Below, piece after piece: positions 6,649-9,649 of a DNA stretch of 9,649 bases. The stretch spans positions 1 to 9,649 of the forward strand of contig JARLGP010000157.1 in the NCBI GenBank assembly GCA_031292735.1, in the 5' to 3' direction. Source of the DNA: Holophaga sp. GTDB lineage: Bacteria > Acidobacteriota > Holophagae > Holophagales > Holophagaceae. The translations under genes were made by a program, and so were the position numbers. Below the pieces are notes generated by a model, which had not been told where the DNA came from, made no database searches, and saw only the letters and a list, made by a program, of their open reading frames with translations. Every line of letters starts with the position of its first letter. Positions within the stretch are counted from its first letter, which is position 1.

Positions 6649-6688
6649 GAAGGGCCCCGGAACGGCATCTGCCGTTCCGGAGCCCTTC
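6649..6688 (-). terminator. Hairpin twin after the leftward URO-D-fold gene
   Basis: Stem GAAGGGCCCCGGAACGGC (6649-6666) pairs with 6671-6688 at 17 of 18 positions, loop ATCT. It lies 13 nt beyond the stop codon of the leftward gene, mirroring the 13-nt spacing of its twin at 6023 from the MHS stop. No strong T run follows on the minus strand. Probable terminator and right end of the inverted repeat. Confidence 0.65.
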
Positions 6689-6701
6689 TCCATGACTGGA
6701 T

Positions 6702-7703
6702 CTAAAACGCCATTTCAGCCACAGCTTCCATGACGGCCCGGTAGTTGGCATCGGGGGTCGGAACCTGGCCCACGCAACCGGGAGCGATCATGAGCCGCCG
6801 GCCCTTGGTCTGGGTGATGGCGTCACGTACCTGCTCCTTGATGGCTTCGACGGAACCCTTCATCAAAGTCCCTTCGTGGTCGAGGCCGCCGGCCAGAAGG
6901 CCATTGAAGCGGCCCATGCCACCCGCGAGGGTCATTTCGGAGTGGCGGTCGTGCCAGTTGATCATGTTGACCGGATAGTCCAGCATCTGGTTGAAGATCA
7001 TGTCGTCGCCGTGGAGGTGAAGCATGATGAACTTGCATTCCCGCGCCAGCGGGTCGAGGACCATCCGGTCGTAGCGGACCCCGAACTGCCGGTGCTCCGC
7101 TTCGTTCATCTTGCGGTAGCTGCCCACCTGGCTGGCGAAGAAGATGCCGTGGACGCCGGCCCGCAGGGCGGCGCGGGCAAACGCCAGCGTGGTTTCGGCG
7201 ATGGTGGCGAGGCCGGCCTCGAACAGCTCCGGATGACTCCGGAGGTCGCCGAAGACACGCTCACCCGCCAGCTTGACCGCAGTGGTCATGGGGCTGAACA
7301 AGGTGGCGAAAAGGGGCACTTCGCCCTTGAACGCTTCGGCCACCATGGAAATCGACTTGATCTCCCGGCCCAGGCGGCCCTGCGTCGGGGAGAGCTTGGC
7401 CAGCTTGGGCCATGCATCAGCGGAGGTCAGCCCGGGCTTGGTGACCACCCGGAAGCCTCCGGGCGCATCCAGGTAGGAACTCACGGCGCCCCAATCGTCG
7501 ACTCCGTAGGTGCCGTCCGGCGTGTATTTCAGGATGTCGAAGTCATAGGTGCGCTGCCAGGCGATGGTCGCCTCGGCCACCTTGACGGAATCCTGGTCGA
7601 TGACCGGGAAGTGGCGCCACAGGCCGACCGGCACTCGATCGACTGGTTCGCCGGCAATGGCGGCGGTTATGCGCTCCCAATGCGTCATCTTGGATTCTTT
7701 CAT
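6702..7703 (-). CDS. Uroporphyrinogen-decarboxylase-fold protein (MtaA/MtbA-like methyltransferase superfamily)
   Basis: A 333-residue protein of the URO-D superfamily (COG0407 type), which includes heme-pathway decarboxylases and corrinoid-dependent methyltransferases. The N-terminus (MTHWERITAAIAGEPVDRVPVGLW) has the family opening with the conserved DRVPVG. The region LHLHGDD (229-233) corresponds to the HxCG zinc site of the methyltransferases, but histidine (H231) replaces the cysteine. C310 in APGCVGQVPTP matches the distal zinc cysteine, followed by the normal C-terminal helix. This argues against true heme HemE and for a methyltransferase-like or divergent function. ATG 7703 was chosen for GGAAAGGA seven bases upstream; longer versions overrun the intergenic region. 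It lies downstream of the MocR gene on the same strand, 176 bp away, behind its own TTGTCNTACNNACAA box. No corrinoid protein or reductive activator gene is in the window. Confidence 0.85.
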   Translation of the reverse strand: MKESKMTHWERITAAIAGEPVDRVPVGLWRHFPVIDQDSVKVAEATIAWQRTYDFDILKYTPDGTYGVDDWGAVSSYLDAPGGFRVVTKPGLTSADAWPKLAKLSPTQGRLGREIKSISMVAEAFKGEVPLFATLFSPMTTAVKLAGERVFGDLRSHPELFEAGLATIAETTLAFARAALRAGVHGIFFASQVGSYRKMNEAEHRQFGVRYDRMVLDPLARECKFIMLHLHGDDMIFNQMLDYPVNMINWHDRHSEMTLAGGMGRFNGLLAGGLDHEGTLMKGSVEAIKEQVRDAITQTKGRRLMIAPGCVGQVPTPDANYRAVMEAVAEMAF

Positions 7704-7805
7704 GATGCGATCCTTTCCATGGATAGACCCCGTCCCGATCTCCGGATGAAACCATTGCGGGGTCAAAGGTTGGGTTTTAAGAAAGCGGCACGCCGAAGCT
7801 GCCTC

Positions 7806-7820
7806 TACAAGAATCTTGTA
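7806..7820. promoter_or_regulatory. Perfect 15-bp palindrome upstream of the URO-D-fold gene
   Basis: TACAAGAATCTTGTA is self-complementary around position 7813. CTACAAG at 7805-7811 recurs at 7862-7868 inside the nearby MocR-type box, and the right half continues as CTTGTATGTAGG. It is about 103 bp upstream of the start codon, in the untranslated gap. It is probably a second regulator half-site pair. Confidence 0.5.
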
Positions 7821-7852
7821 TGTAGGGAGAATATCGGGCCATGGAAACCGTA

Positions 7853-7867
7853 TTGTCGTACCTACAA
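7853..7867. promoter_or_regulatory. Candidate MocR operator B
   Basis: TTGTCGTACCTACAA matches box A1 at 13 of 15 positions and box C1 at 12 of 15. It sits 12 bp past the stop codon of the leftward MocR gene and 150 bp before the leftward URO-D-fold start. Unlike sites A and C, no second box is found 21 bp to the right; the palindrome at 7806-7820 may substitute. No convincing promoter could be placed. Confidence 0.6.
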
Positions 7868-7879
7868 GGTGTTTTTTTA

Positions 7880-9232
7880 TCAGGCGTGCCTGGCCAGGCT
7901 GGCGAGCCTGGATAAGCCTTCGGCCAGGGTTTTGCGGTCCGGCGGGGCGCCCAGGGAGATGCGCACCCCGTCCGCCGCGAACAACCGTCCTGCCGCCAGG
8001 ACGCTGGAAGGAACCACCACCACGCCCGCGGCCAGGGCGCGTTTGGCGAAGGCTTCGGATCCGCCGGGCGGCGCCACCAGCCACACGTGCGGGCAGTGGG
8101 GTTCGCCGCGCCACGTGAAGTCCTTGAGCTGTTCCTGGCACATGCGGTAGCGGGCGGCCAATTCGGCCCGCTGCTTGACCAGGCGGCGCCAGGCGGTGCC
8201 GTCGTTCAGCCAGCGGGTGGCGATGGCCATGGTGAGGCTCGACACATACCAGGTGGTGTGGTGCTCGTCATCATGCATGCGGCCGCGCAATCCGGGCGGC
8301 AGCACCAGGTAGCCGATCCGGAGCCCGGGGGCGACCGTCTTGGACAGGCCGGTGAGATAGAGCACCCGTTCCGGGGCCAAGGTGTACAGGGGGGGCGGCG
8401 CGTTCTCCTGGAGCATGCCGTAGACATCCTCTTCCACCAGCATGACGTTCCACTTCCGGGCGATCTCCACGATCCGCCGGCGGCGCTGCAGGCTCATGGT
8501 TGCGGTGGTGGGATTGTGCAGGGTCGGCGACACCACGGCGAACCGCAAATCGCCCCGGCAGGCCGTTTCGAACGCATCGGGCAGGATCCCTTCGGCATCC
8601 ATGGGCACCGGATGGAGCCGGCGCTGCCAGTGCCGGGCGGATGCCCTCAGCCCCGGGTAGACCAGGGATTCGCAGACCACCTCCTCCTCCTCCTGGAAGA
8701 AATGCAGGGCCGTGACCATGGCGTGCTGGGCCCCGGCGCATACCACCAGGCCTTCGGGATCGGCTTCCACTCCGCGCCGCTTCAGCCAGCCCACTGCGGC
8801 CTGGCGATGGACCAGCACCTCGTCCGGGCTGGGGTAGTGCAGGAAGCCGGCCGCCTGGGTGGGATCCATCCGCTTCAGGGCAGCGGCCAGATCCTGGTCC
8901 CGGGCAGCACGGGGCGGCACGTTGAGCGACAGGTCGATGACGCCGCCATCGGGCCGGTGCTCCAGGGCGAACAGCGCGGTTTCCGAAGCCACGCCCAGCA
9001 CGAAGGTGCCGCGTCCCACCTCCCCACCCACCAGGCGCCGACGCGCGGCCTCATGGTAGGCGCGGGTGATGGTGCTGACGTTCACCCCCACCAGGTCGGC
9101 CAGCAGCCGGTGGGTGGGGAGCGCGTCCCCGGGGCGCAGCTGCCCCTGGTGGACCGCGTCGCCAATGGCGTCGGCGATGGCCAAGTAGGTTGGCTGGCAG
9201 GATTTTGAGAGATCAGGTACCCACATTGTCAT
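7880..9232 (-). CDS. MocR-family transcriptional regulator (GntR domain fused to aminotransferase-like PLP domain)
   Basis: A 450-residue regulator of the MocR subfamily of GntR (relatives PdxR, GabR, TauR). The winged helix-turn-helix covers residues about 12-80 (LRPGDALPTHRLLADLVG, then NVSTITRAYHEA). A fold-type I aminotransferase domain fills the rest. K298 in TGLSKTVAPGLRIGY is the expected PLP-Schiff-base lysine, and N240 (TLHNPT), D269 and Y271 (EEDVYG) and R305 complete the usual cofactor pocket, so PLP binding is likely intact. The start is ATG 9232: GGAG lies nine bases upstream, whereas ATG 9271 has no ribosome site. ATG 9226 is an alternative. Operator C overlaps the start codon and upstream region, implying autoregulation. 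By motif sharing it probably also controls the MHS symporter, the URO-D-fold gene and the divergent class V PLP gene. Effector unknown. Confidence 0.92.
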   Translation of the reverse strand: MTMWVPDLSKSCQPTYLAIADAIGDAVHQGQLRPGDALPTHRLLADLVGVNVSTITRAYHEAARRRLVGGEVGRGTFVLGVASETALFALEHRPDGGVIDLSLNVPPRAARDQDLAAALKRMDPTQAAGFLHYPSPDEVLVHRQAAVGWLKRRGVEADPEGLVVCAGAQHAMVTALHFFQEEEEVVCESLVYPGLRASARHWQRRLHPVPMDAEGILPDAFETACRGDLRFAVVSPTLHNPTTATMSLQRRRRIVEIARKWNVMLVEEDVYGMLQENAPPPLYTLAPERVLYLTGLSKTVAPGLRIGYLVLPPGLRGRMHDDEHHTTWYVSSLTMAIATRWLNDGTAWRRLVKQRAELAARYRMCQEQLKDFTWRGEPHCPHVWLVAPPGGSEAFAKRALAAGVVVVPSSVLAAGRLFAADGVRISLGAPPDRKTLAEGLSRLASLARHA

Positions 9233-9261
9233 ACGCACAATCTCCGAAATCATACGAACAA
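9226..9261. promoter_or_regulatory. Candidate MocR operator C, divergent control region
   Basis: Box C1 TTGTCATACGCACAA (9226-9240) and box C2 AAATCATACGAACAA (9247-9261) match at 11 of 15 and start 21 bp apart, as at site A. C1 covers the ATG of the leftward MocR gene and C2 lies just upstream of it. The same boxes are upstream of the rightward short frame and class V PLP gene. Alignment with site A (4293) runs ungapped for 75 bp. Confidence 0.68.
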
Positions 9262-9323
9262 AATAGTACATCGGTTGATAGCAATTTCGTGGCTAATCCC
9301 TTTTTGGGATTTTTGGAGGTGCC

Positions 9324-9464
9324 GTGTCCCCCCGAATGTTCAATGGTCAGAACGAGGAAGCCTTCCTGGCCGATCCCGGCCAGCGGAGCGAAGCCCGGCG
9401 CGGGGTTCCGCGCCGGGCGCTGACCACCTTCATCGAGCTGACCCGCAACTCAATGTCCAGCTGA
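9324..9464 (+). CDS. Possible leader peptide or frameshifted small gene upstream of the class V PLP gene
   Basis: A 46-codon frame from GTG 9324 to TGA 9462-9464, starting V/M-SPRMFNGQNEEAF, with GGAGG (9315-9319) four bases before the GTG. It parallels the short frame at 4382, also starting with S-P after the same GGAGGTGC. The peptide ends LTTFIELTRNSMSS. A -1 shift near 9449 would continue as LNVQLKTAVELVAEVLISNP to a TAA at 9509-9511, giving about 62 residues with a coherent helical tail. It may be an intact small protein broken by a one-base deletion or sequencing error, or a true leader. No family is recognised. Confidence 0.4.
   Translation: MSPRMFNGQNEEAFLADPGQRSEARRGVPRRALTTFIELTRNSMSS
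9393..9418. repeat. Very stable GC hairpin inside the short frame
   Basis: GCCCGGCGCGG (9393-9403) pairs perfectly with CCGCGCCGGGC (9408-9418) around the loop GGTT. No T run follows. It sits in the middle of the 9324-9464 frame and about 110 bp before the class V PLP start, so it could affect ribosome passage or RNA processing. Confidence 0.6.
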
Positions 9465-9528
9465 AGACCGCCGTCGAGCTGGTGGCGGAGGTCCTGATTT
9501 CCAACCCTTAACCCTACCGAGGTGCTCC

Positions 9529-9649
9529 ATGCCCATCACTGAAACCTGTTCGCCCTACCTGAAGCTGGACGAGACTCCCGTAACCCCCATCATCTACCTG
9601 GACAACAGCGCGACGTCCTTCCCCAAGCCGGAACAGGTCTATACCTTCA
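9529..9649 (+). CDS. Class V aminotransferase / cysteine desulfurase-like PLP enzyme (5' part only)
   Basis: The N-terminal 40 residues of a gene cut by the window end. IIYLDNSATSFPKPEQVYTF (21-40) is the characteristic opening of class V PLP enzymes (cysteine desulfurases, selenocysteine lyases and related aminotransferases), which carry YLDNAATS followed by PxPxxV. The ATG at 9529 has GAGGTG (9519-9524) at suitable spacing. It lies 64 bp after the short frame ending at 9464 and is divergent from mocR, sharing operator C. The catalytic lysine and cysteine lie beyond the window, so desulfurase, lyase or transaminase activity cannot be told apart. Confidence 0.85.
   Translation, partial: MPITETCSPYLKLDETPVTPIIYLDNSATSFPKPEQVYTF

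Larger units (their letters stand above)
6023..6687. repeat. Large imperfect inverted repeat (665 bp), non-coding
   Basis: Arms 6023-6208 and 6502-6687 are symmetric about position 6355 without gaps: every matched pair of positions sums to 12710. Blocks compared by eye: 6062-6076 with 6634-6648, 15 of 15; 6097-6123 with 6587-6613, 26 of 27; 6158-6208 with 6502-6552, 49 of 51. Stretches between the blocks are more diverged. A further inverted match is 6241-6258 with 6492-6509 (17 of 18), offset by about 40 bp, so the left arm carries an insertion. GCGCCGACCCA also repeats directly at 6141 and 6171. The 293-bp centre holds no recognised gene. Open frames on both strands encode the same low-complexity Arg/Ser/Gly/Pro text because of the symmetry, and look spurious. 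It may be a non-autonomous mobile or intergenic repeat element, or a structured RNA. No target duplication was seen. Confidence 0.8.

Noticed and set aside
6042..6693. Three overlapping open frames of 128-208 codons across the inverted repeat, sharing the text GRKVRSVSVGRRL on both strands
   Set aside because: The repeated text on opposite strands follows from the inverted symmetry. The frames overlap heavily, are Arg/Gly/Pro/Ser-rich, lack ribosome sites and match no family I recognise.
6702..7703. Annotation as heme-biosynthetic uroporphyrinogen decarboxylase (hemE)
   Set aside because: The protein has methyltransferase-branch features (DRVPVG opening, HLHG and the distal GC motif) and sits in a catabolic context without other heme genes.
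7704..8141. N-terminal extension of the URO-D-fold gene by 146 codons
   Set aside because: It overlaps the end of the MocR gene and the operator region; ATG 7703 has a good ribosome site and starts a normal family N-terminus.

Overview
The window is high-GC bacterial DNA and begins at the end of a ribosomal RNA operon: a complete 5S rRNA gene (17-131) and its terminator. The rest is accessory catabolic and transport DNA on both strands, with no transposase, integrase, phage gene, tRNA or CRISPR array seen. The taxon cannot be fixed from the sequence. Strong Shine-Dalgarno sequences, GntR/MocR regulators and MFS symporters fit Pseudomonadota or Acidobacteriota, but this is only a guess.

Region 1 (190-4210) looks like an acid-sugar or hydroxy-acid catabolic unit. 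A FadR-type GntR regulator (253-945) and an enolase-superfamily dehydratase/racemase (1049-2188) are read leftward. A DJ-1/PfpI-family protein (2292-2885) and an ACS-type MFS anion symporter (2885-4162) are read rightward, overlapping by one base. The two arms diverge from an AT-rich 103-bp gap. It holds a plausible sigma-70 promoter (TTGATA-N17-TATCAT) whose hexamers coincide with inverted-repeat arms, a likely operator for the GntR protein. Hairpins close the region at both ends.

Region 2 (4293-9649) is organised around a MocR-type regulator (7880-9232), a GntR DNA-binding domain fused to an aminotransferase-like PLP domain. A 15-bp motif, TTGTCNTACNNACAA, occurs three times, all in non-coding or start-region DNA: before the MHS-family symporter (4693-6009), before the uroporphyrinogen-decarboxylase-fold gene (6702-7703), and over the start of mocR, upstream of a class V PLP enzyme (9529 to the window end). 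At the first and third places a related second box lies exactly 21 bp further on, followed by a similar leader and a short reading frame starting M/V-S-P behind GGAGGTGC. This suggests a small, undescribed MocR regulon: uptake, a methyltransferase-like enzyme, and a PLP-dependent lyase or desulfurase. The substrate is unknown.

Between the convergent MHS and URO-D-fold genes lies a 665-bp non-coding inverted repeat (6023-6687). Its arms are nearly identical in several blocks and are symmetric without gaps about position 6355; each arm ends in an almost identical terminator-like hairpin. It looks like a repetitive element or a large structured RNA locus, not a protein-coding region.
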